DNA of 64,000 nucleotides from UQRS01 sp050946935 (GCA_050946935.1 JBMNVR010000004.1:1-64000); one strand, 5' to 3'. Shown: positions 7,812-17,036, numbered from the stretch's first letter. A program made the numbers and translations. Notes: generated by a model from the letters alone, not told the origin.

Positions 7812-10800
7812 ATGTTTAGAAAAATCCTGTCCTGCATCATTGCGCTGACTTTGATTACCCTGTCTTTTTCCTGCGCTCTTTTTGAGGCTTCGGCCGCAAG
7901 CAGTGCCGTCTATCTTTCCGACCCGGAGGGAAAGGCGCTGGAGCAGTCGATGACCAGTGGATACGCTGTGATTTATGACAAGGCGTATGGAGATCAGAGC
8001 ATCGTTTTGCTGGATGGCGACGGCGCGGAGCAAACCTTTGATAAGGGAATCTGGACGCACGCGCCGGCAGAGCTGGTGTACAATGTGGATGGGCAAGGCT
8101 TTGACCGGTTTTGCGCTTATGTCGGAGTGGATCACAGCAGAGGCGACAACGGCACGGTCATCTTTTCGGTGCTGGCCGACGGCGTCGAGGTGTACAACAG
8201 CGGCCTGATGCGTGGCAGCAGTGCATATCAAACCATCGACGCGGATATTTCGGGCGCGAAAACGGTTACGCTGATTGTCGATCAGTATGAACATAACGCG
8301 GACGATCATGTAGACTTCGCCATGGCTCGTTTTGTCACATTGACCGAGGAGGAAAAGGTTTCCAACGCCATCGGGCTGATTGATTCGATCGGCACGGTCA
8401 ATATTTTAAGCGCATGTGAGGCGAAGATCCTGGCCGCTGAAAGAGCCTGCGAGGTGGTGGCGGACAAAAACCTGATCACCAATTATGCTGTGCTTCAGAC
8501 GGCGAGGCAAAACTATGACAGCCTGCTTGCAGAGGCGCAGCAGAATACGATTTACCTGTCCGACCCGGAGGGAAGGGCCTATGAACAGTCGATGCAAAAC
8601 GGCTATGAAACGGTTGTTTATGATAAGTCGATCATAAACGGGGACCTTCGGCTGCTGGACAGCAACGGCACGGAGCAGATTTTTGAAAAAGGGCTCGGTG
8701 CGCACGCAGAAGCGGAGTTCATATATAATATCGAGGATTCCGGGCTGCAATACTTTATCTCCTACGTTGGGGTGGACCGCAATGTAGGGGACGCCGGAAC
8801 GGTTATTTTTGTTGTGGAAGTGGACGGCGTGGAAAAATACAACAGCGGCCTGATGCGCGGCTCGGATGCGTACAAGATAGCGGAGGCCGACATATCCGGT
8901 GCAAAAACCATGACGCTGCGTGTACAGGTTTATGAGCATAACGCAAGCGATCATGCGGATTTCGCCATGGCAAGATTTATAAAGAGCCGGGACGAGGATC
9001 GGATTGCGAAGGCGGTCGGCCTGATCGACGCGATTGGGACGGTGGATGTTTCCCGTACGAGTGAAGCGAAAATTTTAGCCGCCGAGGCCGCCTATGCCCA
9101 AGTGGACGACAAGGCGGCGGTGACCAATTATGCCCTGTTGCAGGCCGCCCGGGAAAAATTCGACCAGCTTGTCGCCTCTACCCCCGCCGCGGTGGTTGAG
9201 ATCATCAACTGGATTGAAGAAGCATATCCGGTTACCCATCGGAGCGTTGTTCCCCTGCGAAAGGCGATGGCCGCCTATGCGGCGCTGTCAGCCGAGCAGC
9301 AGCAAATGGTGTTTAACAGCGAAAAGATGACCGAGGCGTGGAATCAGGTCGAGGCGATGCACGCCGCCTTTTCGGTCAGCGTTACCGGCTGGCCGAGCGC
9401 GCTTCAGGATTCCTGTGTGACCGGCTGGATGGCGGATCTGGATACAGACGATCAGATGCGCACCAAGCAGGCCATCGCGGATGAAATCCGCCGTCTTTAT
9501 GTCGACGAGGGGTATCAGGCAGGAACCACGAACGGCATTGTTCCGGTTGAGGTTTGGGCGCCCACCTGGACGCCGGCCGGTATCCTCGTCAACATGGATG
9601 CCGACGGCAGCGACAATATCGGTAAAATTCATGGAGAGGCATGGGGCTTCGGACAGATCGGCACCCTGATTTCTTCCCCCTTCCCCGGTATGGCCTTTTC
9701 CCAGACCCGGTATATGTCCCAGGATTTTGTAAGCAACAACTGGACGCCGTTCCTTTCGGACACCTTCCTGTACAACGGTCGGTATTATTCGATGACCTGG
9801 TCGGCGGTCAAGTCCTATGACAGCTCCATTCCGGAGGTTCGGGGCAAAACTCTGAGCGCGGACGAACTGACCTATACCTACCTGTATCCCGGCGCCGGTG
9901 CGACGGGGGACGCCAACAATACCTTCCGCTATGCCTACGCCAAATACGGGCAGGAGAATAAAGCCTCTGCCGCAGTGCTCGGAATTCCGACCGGCTACGC
10001 CGCCACAGAGGGTGAAGTCGTCTATCAGGTGTTCGAGGGGCCGGACGGTATCGCCTATATCGCCGGGTCTGCAACGGCGATCGCCGCGGCCGCTGAGACC
10101 CCCGACCGGCCGGAGGGGGCGTATGCGCTCACAGGAAAAATCGCTGCCGCCTTCCAGACGCTGGCCGAAACCGATGCCGAGCGGTTCGCGATTACCGGTG
10201 CGCCGACCGGCGCGGTGTACAAGACCGATACGAGCGTATGTCAGGATTTTGAAAACCTGACGCTGGCGGTCAATCAAACGACGGGTGAAGTGGTGCAAAC
10301 CTCTAACGATACGTCTTTGACAAACTTTGCCGTCCCTGGCGGCAGCGTAATGACCGGGCTGGGTTCGGGGATCAACGTGGTCGTTCCGGCCGGCACCGAT
10401 GTTACAAGCCTGACCGCTTCTTTTGAAATTCATCCGCAATCCACGGTCGTGCCCGAGGCCGGTCCGATGGACTTTACAAACCCGGTAACCTATACGGTTA
10501 CCTCTGAGCTGGGGACGACCAAAGCGTATACTGTAACCGTCATTGTCGACGGTCCCGGAACCGAGGCCGATCAGCAGGCGGCCGCCGCGGTGATCGCCGC
10601 GATCGACGCCCTTCCGGAAGAGATCGCCATTTCCGATATGGCGCAGGTAGAGGCTGCCGAAGCCCTGTACAACGCCCTGACCCCGGCGCAGAAGTACCTC
10701 GTTACCAATATCGATAAATTAAAAACTGCTTTGGAGTATATGAACGTGCTCAATAAGGGAAAAATCAAAGTGGCCTGTATCGGCGACAGCATTACCGAGG

Positions 10801-12197
10801 GAGATCTTGGCGGCGGCCGGGGGGTTAATCCGGCCACGACCTATCCGACCCAGTTGCAGGAGCTGCTCGGCGACCGATATGAGGTTAAAAATTTCGGCAA
10901 ATGCGGTGCCTCGCTCACCCGCGGTTCCTATTATCCCTACTGGGATCTGAGCGAATTTACCGCCAGCCAGGAATACCAGCCCGATATCGTGATCATCATG
11001 ATCGGCGTAAACGACGCTTGGGACGGGCAGTGGAGCAACGTGAAGGATCGTTTTGAAAGCGATTACAAAGATTTTGTCCAGGTATATAAGAACCTTGCCT
11101 CTCAGCCGATTGTGTATCTGACCAAGGTGAGCGGCGTCAGCAACCAGCATCAGGCGGTGCCGGAGGTCAACGCCATCATCGAACGGACCGCCGGAGAGCT
11201 TGGTACCCAGCTTGCCGATATGTACACATGGGAATACAATCTTCCGGAGGAGGATAAGCCGGTTCTGTTCCCTGACGGGCTGCATCCGAACGAGGTCGGC
11301 TACAGCATGATGGCAAAGCAGTTCAAGGAGCAGGTCTTTGTCCCGCTGGAGGACAGCACGCTCAGCAACATACAGATCGACGGCGTGGATCTGGAAGGGT
11401 TTGATCCCGCAACAACCCATTATACCATCCAGATTTCGGACGGCGATCCATTCCCGGTTATTTCCGCAGAGACCGGCTCTGCCGTCGCCGCAGTCGAGAT
11501 CACTCAGCCGAACGCGTTTGAAAAAACAGCCAAACTGGCGGTGACAGCCGGAAATCCGTATTGTATGCAGACCTATACCGTAACGGTCGAGGTTGAAGGA
11601 AAGGCCGATTACACCGCGGTGGACGCGGCCCTTGACAAGGCTGCCGCTCTGACCGAGGGAGACTACACCGAAGCCTCCTGGGCGAAGCTGCAGACGGCGG
11701 TGAACGCGGTGGTGCGCGATCTCACAGCCAGCGAGCAGGCGACGGTCGACGGCTATGCCGCCGCGATCGAGGCGGCTATCCTCGCCCTCGTACCTACATC
11801 GGTTGAGATGAGTCTGACCATCGGCGCCGGTATGGTGACCGCTGCGGCCGAGGGCAAGTACGACATCACCTGGAACGCACATATCCTGCTGGGAGAGGGC
11901 CTCACGGTGGAGGATATCAACCAGTCGGGTCTGAAGGTGAAGAACTACGGCGTTTACTACGCGACCGGCAAAGATGTGCTGGACGACTACAAGAACGCCT
12001 CAGCCGATCAGATCCGTAAAATCGTCTTTGCCCAGGGCGAGGATGTGGATGTCTACACCGCCTACGGCTTCCGGCTGAAGAATGTGGTGGAAAACCGCGT
12101 GCGTGCGGCCATGTTCTACATCGAGTATGAGCTGAACGGGCAGAACTATATCCTGCTCAGCACGGTCGACGAGGTGGTTGCCGTCATTGCGGCGTAA
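7812..12197 (+). CDS. Giant secreted SGNH esterase with NPCBM and helical-repeat modules
   Basis: A 1,461-residue exported protein; signal peptide about 1-29. Modules in order: two NPCBM-like carbohydrate-binding domains (31-175 and 245-390), which are clear duplicates of each other; helical repeats of about 57 residues (185-240, 398-455, 458-515); an approximately 310-residue module (517-825) that recurs in the CotH protein at 53502; a beta-sandwich (826-912); another helical repeat (925-978); an SGNH/GDSL hydrolase domain (982-1178) with Ser993 in GDSITEGD, Asn1067 in GVND and Asp1155/His1158 in DGLHPN; a cadherin-like sandwich (1179-1263); a FIVAR-like helical domain (1266-1326); and a C-terminal beta domain. 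There is no dockerin or sortase signal. It starts 150 bases after the glycosidase gene with its own AGAAGGGAG site. A polysaccharide O-acetylesterase role is the likely one, by family and context. Confidence 0.85.
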   Translation: MFRKILSCIIALTLITLSFSCALFEASAASSAVYLSDPEGKALEQSMTSGYAVIYDKAYGDQSIVLLDGDGAEQTFDKGIWTHAPAELVYNVDGQGFDRFCAYVGVDHSRGDNGTVIFSVLADGVEVYNSGLMRGSSAYQTIDADISGAKTVTLIVDQYEHNADDHVDFAMARFVTLTEEEKVSNAIGLIDSIGTVNILSACEAKILAAERACEVVADKNLITNYAVLQTARQNYDSLLAEAQQNTIYLSDPEGRAYEQSMQNGYETVVYDKSIINGDLRLLDSNGTEQIFEKGLGAHAEAEFIYNIEDSGLQYFISYVGVDRNVGDAGTVIFVVEVDGVEKYNSGLMRGSDAYKIAEADISGAKTMTLRVQVYEHNASDHADFAMARFIKSRDEDRIAKAVGLIDAIGTVDVSRTSEAKILAAEAAYAQVDDKAAVTNYALLQAAREKFDQLVASTPAAVVEIINWIEEAYPVTHRSVVPLRKAMAAYAALSAEQQQMVFNSEKMTEAWNQVEAMHAAFSVSVTGWPSALQDSCVTGWMADLDTDDQMRTKQAIADEIRRLYVDEGYQAGTTNGIVPVEVWAPTWTPAGILVNMDADGSDNIGKIHGEAWGFGQIGTLISSPFPGMAFSQTRYMSQDFVSNNWTPFLSDTFLYNGRYYSMTWSAVKSYDSSIPEVRGKTLSADELTYTYLYPGAGATGDANNTFRYAYAKYGQENKASAAVLGIPTGYAATEGEVVYQVFEGPDGIAYIAGSATAIAAAAETPDRPEGAYALTGKIAAAFQTLAETDAERFAITGAPTGAVYKTDTSVCQDFENLTLAVNQTTGEVVQTSNDTSLTNFAVPGGSVMTGLGSGINVVVPAGTDVTSLTASFEIHPQSTVVPEAGPMDFTNPVTYTVTSELGTTKAYTVTVIVDGPGTEADQQAAAAVIAAIDALPEEIAISDMAQVEAAEALYNALTPAQKYLVTNIDKLKTALEYMNVLNKGKIKVACIGDSITEGDLGGGRGVNPATTYPTQLQELLGDRYEVKNFGKCGASLTRGSYYPYWDLSEFTASQEYQPDIVIIMIGVNDAWDGQWSNVKDRFESDYKDFVQVYKNLASQPIVYLTKVSGVSNQHQAVPEVNAIIERTAGELGTQLADMYTWEYNLPEEDKPVLFPDGLHPNEVGYSMMAKQFKEQVFVPLEDSTLSNIQIDGVDLEGFDPATTHYTIQISDGDPFPVISAETGSAVAAVEITQPNAFEKTAKLAVTAGNPYCMQTYTVTVEVEGKADYTAVDAALDKAAALTEGDYTEASWAKLQTAVNAVVRDLTASEQATVDGYAAAIEAAILALVPTSVEMSLTIGAGMVTAAAEGKYDITWNAHILLGEGLTVEDINQSGLKVKNYGVYYATGKDVLDDYKNASADQIRKIVFAQGEDVDVYTAYGFRLKNVVENRVRAAMFYIEYELNGQNYILLSTVDEVVAVIAA

Positions 12198-12253
12198 AGC
12201 GTACCGCGGATACATGAATTAAGCTGCGAATCAACTGTAAAATTTTATAAACT

Positions 12254-12302
12254 GCAAAACAACGCCCCGCTTTTTTTCGGAAAAAGCGGGGCGTTGTTTT
12301 GC
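12254..12302 (+). terminator. Terminator of the glycosidase/SGNH unit
   Basis: A 22-bp perfect stem (12254-12275 with 12281-12302), GC-rich in its centre and flanked by A5/T4 tracts, loop TTCGG. The following 280 bases (12303-12582) up to the next gene hold no other feature I can support. Confidence 0.9.
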
Positions 12303-12582
12303 CGGACATGGGGGCAAAAAAGTGACAACATATTTTTTGCTTTTGTTTGTGCATACTAAAAGCATGGACGATACGGTCGGGATATATGCTTTTTGCGAGA
12401 AGCTCGAAAAAACAGAGGTCGTTGCGGTCTTCGGCCTCTGCGGCAGGGATATACGCTGATCGTATTCAGCGGCTTTGTGTGGTCGTATACATCTGCGGCA
12501 GCAGTAGGTTTGCATTTTGCCCAAAGCCGCTGTTTTAAGAAAAGACGATCCGGAATGGTGTGTGCAAAAGGGGATGGATAGT

Positions 12583-13887
12583 ATGACGGAATCGGTGTGG
12601 CGCGCACAAACCGCGCTGCCCAGCTTCCCGCGGCTGAAGCGCGACTGTGCGGCTGATGTGCTGGTGATTGGCGGAGGAATTGCCGGGCTTCTCTGCGCCT
12701 ATATGCTGAAACAGAGCGGAGCAAATGTCCTTTTGGCCGAGGGAGGGCGGATCTGCGGCGGCGTGACCGGGGACACGACGGCCAAAATCACCGCCCAGCA
12801 CGGCCTGGTTTACGCCAAGCTGCTGCGGCGGTTCGGTCCGGAGCGGGCAGGTCTTTATCTTCGTGCCAACCTGGACGCGCTGGAAAAATACCGGGAGCTT
12901 TGCCCCGGTATGGACTGTGATTTTGAGACGCGGGACAGCTATGTCTACACCCTCGACCGGCCGGAGAAAATCGCCGCCGAGCTGGAGGCGCTGCGCCGCC
13001 TCGGATATCCGGCCGAAGCCTCCGACGCTGGAGAACTGCCTTTTCCCACGGCAGGCGCGGTAAAATTCCCGGCGCAGGCGCAGTTCAACCCGCTGGCTTT
13101 TCTCTCTTCCATAGCCGAGCGGTTGTCTGTTTTTGAAGATACCTTTATCACCGAGATCCGGGACGGCGCCGCCCGCACGGCGGACGGACATATCATCCGG
13201 GCGGAGCAGTATGTTGTGGCGACGCATTTTCCTTTTTTAAACAAGCATGGCAGTTATTTTTTAAAACTGTATCAGCAACGATCCTATGTCTTGGCGCTCG
13301 AGAACGCGCCGCCGATTTCAGGCATGTATTTGGATGAGAGAAACGGCGGTCTCTCCTTCCGGGAGTACAAGGACCTGCTTCTACTCGGAGGCGGAGGCCA
13401 CCGCACCGGTAAGCAGGGCGGCGGCTGGGAATATCTGCGCGGGGCGGCGGCACGGTATTACCCTGCTGCGCTTGAAAAATACCGGTTTGCGACACAGGAT
13501 TGTATGAGCCTGGACGGCATGCCCTATGTGGGTCGGTATTCGGCCGGGACAACCGATTTGTATGTGGCGACCGGCTTTAACAAGTGGGGAATGACCACCG
13601 CCATGGCGGCGGCCGGTATTCTGGACGAATTGCTGCAAGGACGGCGGGATCCGTATGGCGGCGTGTTTTCCCCCTCCCGCAGCATCCTGCGCCCACAGCT
13701 TCTGTGCAACGGGGCGGAGGCGGTTGTAAATCTTCTGACGCCGACCGCGCCGCGTTGTCCGCATCTCGGCTGCGCGCTGAAATGGAACCGGATGGAGCAT
13801 ACCTGGGACTGTCCCTGCCACGGCTCCCGGTTTGAGGAGGACGGCGGGTTGCTGGACAATCCCGCCACCGGGGATTTGAAACGGTGA
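12583..13887 (+). CDS. FAD-dependent oxidoreductase with C-terminal Rieske domain
   Basis: A 434-residue cytoplasmic flavoprotein. Near the N-terminus is the dinucleotide-binding motif VLVIGGGIAGLLCAYML, followed by a DAO-type (glycine oxidase/DadA-like) substrate domain. The last 50 residues contain a Rieske [2Fe-2S] site: CPHLGC and CPCHGS supply the two Cys and two His ligands. Proteins of this design are widespread in Clostridia and related bacteria and their substrate is mostly unknown. I chose the ATG at 12583, ten bases after AAAAGGGG; an in-frame ATG at 12574 is too close to that site. It stands alone between two terminators, so context does not suggest a pathway. Confidence 0.9.
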   Translation: MTESVWRAQTALPSFPRLKRDCAADVLVIGGGIAGLLCAYMLKQSGANVLLAEGGRICGGVTGDTTAKITAQHGLVYAKLLRRFGPERAGLYLRANLDALEKYRELCPGMDCDFETRDSYVYTLDRPEKIAAELEALRRLGYPAEASDAGELPFPTAGAVKFPAQAQFNPLAFLSSIAERLSVFEDTFITEIRDGAARTADGHIIRAEQYVVATHFPFLNKHGSYFLKLYQQRSYVLALENAPPISGMYLDERNGGLSFREYKDLLLLGGGGHRTGKQGGGWEYLRGAAARYYPAALEKYRFATQDCMSLDGMPYVGRYSAGTTDLYVATGFNKWGMTTAMAAAGILDELLQGRRDPYGGVFSPSRSILRPQLLCNGAEAVVNLLTPTAPRCPHLGCALKWNRMEHTWDCPCHGSRFEEDGGLLDNPATGDLKR

Positions 13888-13940
13888 ATTTGTGGAAAGC
13901 GGAGTCTGCGGTTTCGAAGAAGCCGCAGTGCGGAAGAAGG

Positions 13941-13983
13941 CACAAAGCGGGCAGTCGAAAAATTTCCGGCTGCCCGCTTTGTG
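13941..13983. terminator. Terminator between convergent genes
   Basis: CACAAAGCGGGCAG (13941-13954) pairs perfectly with 13970-13983; T-rich on the plus side (TTTGTGTTT). It separates the Rieske flavoprotein from the minus-strand NrdD-like miniprotein gene. Confidence 0.85.
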
Positions 13984-14027
13984 TTTACATAACATTAAAA
14001 AGGCGAAAGCATTCTTTTTTTCAGGAC

Positions 14028-14303
14028 TTAGGAGATGGTGTGCTTGACCCGGTCCTCCACTTCCGCACGCTTGGCGGCGTTGAAGCGGTCAAGCGTCCCG
14101 ACAAGGTAGCCGGTGATTCGGCGGATGCGGTCGAAGGGAATCGGCTCCAGATCGTATTTTATATTTACATAATCTCCGTCTAATTCGATTTCCAGGCCGT
14201 TGACCTTGCGATCGGGATATTTTTCTTTCGCATGGGCGATATAGGCGTCAATCTCCTCCTGCTCGAGCTGGCCGCCGATGACGGTAATTTTGATGTCTTC
14301 CAC
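14028..14303 (-). CDS. NrdD glycyl-radical-tail miniprotein
   Basis: A 91-residue protein. The N-terminal half (MEDIKITVIGGQL, then a short alpha/beta stretch) is unrelated to NrdD, but residues from about 60 onward (FDRIRRITGYLVGTLDRF, then AAKRAEVEDRVKH) nearly copy the C-terminus of the class III ribonucleotide reductase encoded at 35061-37436, including the Gly of RITGYL that in NrdD carries the radical. The zinc-binding cysteines of NrdD are absent. Similar short proteins, usually annotated as anaerobic ribonucleoside-triphosphate reductase, occur in other Clostridia as I recall; their function is not established. The GTG at 14303 follows AAAGGAGGAGC. The gene is 110 bases downstream of feoB but has its own promoter with NrdR-like boxes. 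A spare-part role like that of GrcA for pyruvate formate-lyase is a hypothesis. Confidence 0.85.
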   Translation of the reverse strand: MEDIKITVIGGQLEQEEIDAYIAHAKEKYPDRKVNGLEIELDGDYVNIKYDLEPIPFDRIRRITGYLVGTLDRFNAAKRAEVEDRVKHTIS

Positions 14304-14318
14304 AAATAGCTCCTCCTT

Positions 14319-14366
14319 TTGCAACATATTGTATTTACAATGCAATTCTACTACAATATCCGGTAT
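14319..14366 (-). promoter_or_regulatory. Promoter with paired NrdR-like boxes upstream of the NrdD-like miniprotein
   Basis: On the minus strand: TTGTAG (14351-14356), a 17-base spacer and TACAAT (14328-14333). Two plus-strand 16-mers, 14319-14334 (TTGCAACATATTGTAT) and 14351-14366 (CTACAATATCCGGTAT), match the NrdR box consensus ACACAATATATTGTGT at 11 and 10 of 16 positions by my count. Their centres are exactly 32 bp apart, about three helical turns, the spacing known for NrdR box pairs, and they cover the -10 and -35 elements. The identification as NrdR sites is inference. Confidence 0.55.
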
Positions 14367-14413
14367 AAATCAATAGGAGAAGCGAGGATTTTTCAAAAAA
14401 ATTGCAAAAAGGA

Positions 14414-16495
14414 TCAAAATCCGGCGATCAATCGCCAGACGCCCGCGATGCCGCAGCACAGCAAAATACCGAGTGCGGTGGGCAGAAGAAAGGCCAGTGC
14501 CGTCCACTTGAGGCTGCCGGACTCCTTGTGTATCGTCAGGCAGGTGGTCGAGCAGGGAAAGTGCACCAGGGAAAAGACGATGAAGCAAACCGCTGTCATA
14601 GCGGTCCAGCCGTTGGCCGAAAAAATCCCCAACAGCTCGGCGGTCGACCCCGCTTCCACCATGGCGCCGGCGCCGGTGTAGCACATCATGGCGATGGGGA
14701 GGACGATCTCGTTCGCCGGAAAACCAAACAGAAAAGCCAGCAGAATGTATCCGTCCAGCCCCATCAGCCGGCCGAGCGGGTCGAGAAAGGCGCCAATGTG
14801 GCAGAGGAGGCTGTTCTCTTCGACCATGATGTTGGCCAGCAGCCAGATGACCAGACCGGCCGGCGCGGCGACGGCCGCCGCCCTCCCCAAAACGAAGAGG
14901 GTGCGGTCAAACACCGAGCGGTAGACAACCCGTAGGTAATCCGGCTTTCGGTAGGGCGGCAGCTCCAGCGTGAAGGAGGAGGGCACCCCTTTCAGTAGGG
15001 ACATGGACAGCAGCTTGGAGGAAAGCAGGGTCACCCCTACTCCGGCGACAATAATTGTCAGCAACGCCAGCGCGGTGTAGACCGACCCCAGAAAACCGGC
15101 GGCCGAAAACAGCAGGGCGGAGACGGCGATCATGCCCGGAAAACGGCCGTTGCAGGGCATGAAAGTATTGGTCAGCATGGCGATCAGCCGTTCTCTGGGC
15201 GAGTCGATGATCCGGCAGCCGGTCACTCCGACTGCGTTGCAGCCTAACCCCATACACATGGTCAGGCTCTGTTTGCCGCAGGTGCCCGCCCGGGCGAAAA
15301 AACCGTCCATGTTGAAGGCAATGCGGGGCAGATAGCCGAAATCCTCCAGCAGGGTGAAAAGCGGGAAGAAGATGGCCATGGGGGGCAGCATGACCGATAT
15401 AACCCAGAAGAGGGTGCGGGCGACCCCGTCGGCCAGCAGGCCGATCAGCAGCGGGGGAGAGCCGACCGCTTCCAGTCCGGCGCGGATAGCCGTCTCGAGA
15501 TGGCCGAAGGCGGACGACAGCCAGCCGGAAGGGTAGTTGGAGCCGACAATCGTCAGCCAGAACACGGCGAACAGCAGCGCCAGCATGATGGGAATGCCAA
15601 GGGTTCGGCTGGTGAAAATTTTATCCAGCCGACGGTCGAGAATAGTGTAGCTCTTTTTATACAGGGTGGATTTTTTATAAATACTGTGCGCCAGATCGAC
15701 GACCGAGCGGACGATAATTTCAGCCAAAGCGGTGTCGGGAAATTCGGCCCGGATTCCGGCGCGGGCGTCCTCAACTGCCGCGGTGATTTCGGGCGTGTCG
15801 AGATGCTCGCCGGTCTCAATGCTTGCTGTGTCGATGATGTCTTTTTTTCCTTCGATCAGTTTGAGAGCGAGAAAACGCCGGGGCAGCCGACAATGCTCCG
15901 GCAGGTCGAGCAGGGCGGAGATTTCGGCAATGCCCCGCTCGACCGACGCGGGATATGGAATTTTGAAATCCCGGTCTTTCCCGCGGGCGGAGAGTGCGGC
16001 CTCAGTCAGCTCACGGATACCGCGGCCGCTGCGGGCGCTGGTGCCGATGACCGGCACGCCCAGCAGGGCGGAGAGCTTTTTCTCGTTGATCGAGATACCC
16101 TTGCGCGTTGCCTCGTCCAGAAGATTGACGCAGACGATCAGGTTTTCGGTCGCCTCAGCGATTTGCAGGACAAGGTTGAGGTTGCGCTCCAGACAGGTGC
16201 CGTCGGCGACCACGACCACGCAGTCGTGGTCGCCAAAGCATATATAATCTCTTGCGACCTCCTCCTCCTCAGAGGAGGAAAGAAGGGAGTATGTACCGGG
16301 CGTGTCGACGATGTTGATGACGCCCGCAGGGGTGTTCACCCGCCCGCTCGAGCAGGAAACGGTTTTGCCCGGCCAGTTTCCGGTGTGCTGTTTTAAGCCG
16401 GTCAGTCGGTTGAAGATGGTGCTTTTCCCCACATTGGGGTTGCCCGCGAGGGCGATGGTATAGTCCCCGCCGCATTTGGCACAGCTTTTCTGCAA
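14414..16495 (-). CDS. feoB: Ferrous iron transport GTPase-permease FeoB
   Basis: A membrane Fe(II) transporter of 693 residues. The N-terminal G domain shows GNPNVGKST (P-loop), DTPGTYSL (G3) and NLLDE (G4), and is followed by a helical regulatory domain and about ten membrane segments with the paired Gate regions, including the conserved LGCNAVG and MPCNGRFP stretches. The frame is open for a further 560 bases upstream, but that is the shadow of feoA. I place the start at the TTG at 16495 because AAAGGG lies ten bases upstream; GTG at 16504 is an alternative. Just before the P-loop sits an unusual CAKCGG motif. The gene follows feoA by 53 bases and is co-transcribed with it. Fur- or PerR-type control is likely, but I see no clear box. 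Confidence 0.96.
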   Translation of the reverse strand: MQKSCAKCGGDYTIALAGNPNVGKSTIFNRLTGLKQHTGNWPGKTVSCSSGRVNTPAGVINIVDTPGTYSLLSSSEEEEVARDYICFGDHDCVVVVADGTCLERNLNLVLQIAEATENLIVCVNLLDEATRKGISINEKKLSALLGVPVIGTSARSGRGIRELTEAALSARGKDRDFKIPYPASVERGIAEISALLDLPEHCRLPRRFLALKLIEGKKDIIDTASIETGEHLDTPEITAAVEDARAGIRAEFPDTALAEIIVRSVVDLAHSIYKKSTLYKKSYTILDRRLDKIFTSRTLGIPIMLALLFAVFWLTIVGSNYPSGWLSSAFGHLETAIRAGLEAVGSPPLLIGLLADGVARTLFWVISVMLPPMAIFFPLFTLLEDFGYLPRIAFNMDGFFARAGTCGKQSLTMCMGLGCNAVGVTGCRIIDSPRERLIAMLTNTFMPCNGRFPGMIAVSALLFSAAGFLGSVYTALALLTIIVAGVGVTLLSSKLLSMSLLKGVPSSFTLELPPYRKPDYLRVVYRSVFDRTLFVLGRAAAVAAPAGLVIWLLANIMVEENSLLCHIGAFLDPLGRLMGLDGYILLAFLFGFPANEIVLPIAMMCYTGAGAMVEAGSTAELLGIFSANGWTAMTAVCFIVFSLVHFPCSTTCLTIHKESGSLKWTALAFLLPTALGILLCCGIAGVWRLIAGF

Positions 16496-16548
16496 TGTGT
16501 TCACGCCCTTTGCGAAAATATGGGTGGCCGCTTTCTTGGCGTCCGCGG

Positions 16549-16797
16549 TCAGGACAAAAGTATGTGATCGGCGTCGCTTTTCCGGATGGCGATAACCGCG
16601 CCGCGTATGGCATAAGCCGAAATATTGCCGCCCGCGCCTTTCAGCAGACAGGTGACACCGGTGCCGCCTGTCAAACCGAGATCCAAAAGCCGGCGGCGGA
16701 GCGCCTCTCCGACATTGAGCCGGTAGACCCGGCCGCTTTCCCCGGCGCCGAGTGCAGCGAGATTTTGTTGTTGCATTTGGATGACCAGACCTTTCAT
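16549..16797 (-). CDS. feoA: FeoA accessory protein (SH3-like)
   Basis: An 82-residue cytoplasmic protein with the FeoA core: an SH3-like beta barrel, with LNVGEALRRRLLDLGLTGG marking the conserved helix and the following strand. FeoA is needed for FeoB-mediated Fe(II) uptake and is thought to bind the FeoB G domain. The ATG at 16797 follows AGGAAAG by six bases; 20 further upstream codons are open but lack a start signal. It is first in a feoA-feoB operon that is divergent from iorAB. In the 309 bases between feoA and iorA (16798-17106) I find only the iorA promoter. Confidence 0.93.
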   Translation of the reverse strand: MKGLVIQMQQQNLAALGAGESGRVYRLNVGEALRRRLLDLGLTGGTGVTCLLKGAGGNISAYAIRGAVIAIRKSDADHILLS

Positions 16798-17036
16798 AGA
16801 ATCTTTCCTGTTTTGCGTATCCCGTGTTTCGGGGCGGATCAACTGAAAAATCAACATCCTTATCGAACGATATATTTTGTGTGTCCGTTGCCCTGCGCGA
16901 AGCCGCGACGGCCGGAGCCGAGCGGTATGCGGCTGGCTTTGCTTTCACTTCGATAGTATAGAATATGATGGGCGTCGGGGTTCTGTGCATGACGGTGTGC
17001 GCTGCCTTTTCCCATTTAACGGAAATCCGAACGATG

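Noticed and set aside
12303..12582. Upstream extension of the Rieske flavoprotein or a small gene before it
   Set aside because: Frames here lack start signals; the flavoprotein fold begins directly after the chosen ATG.
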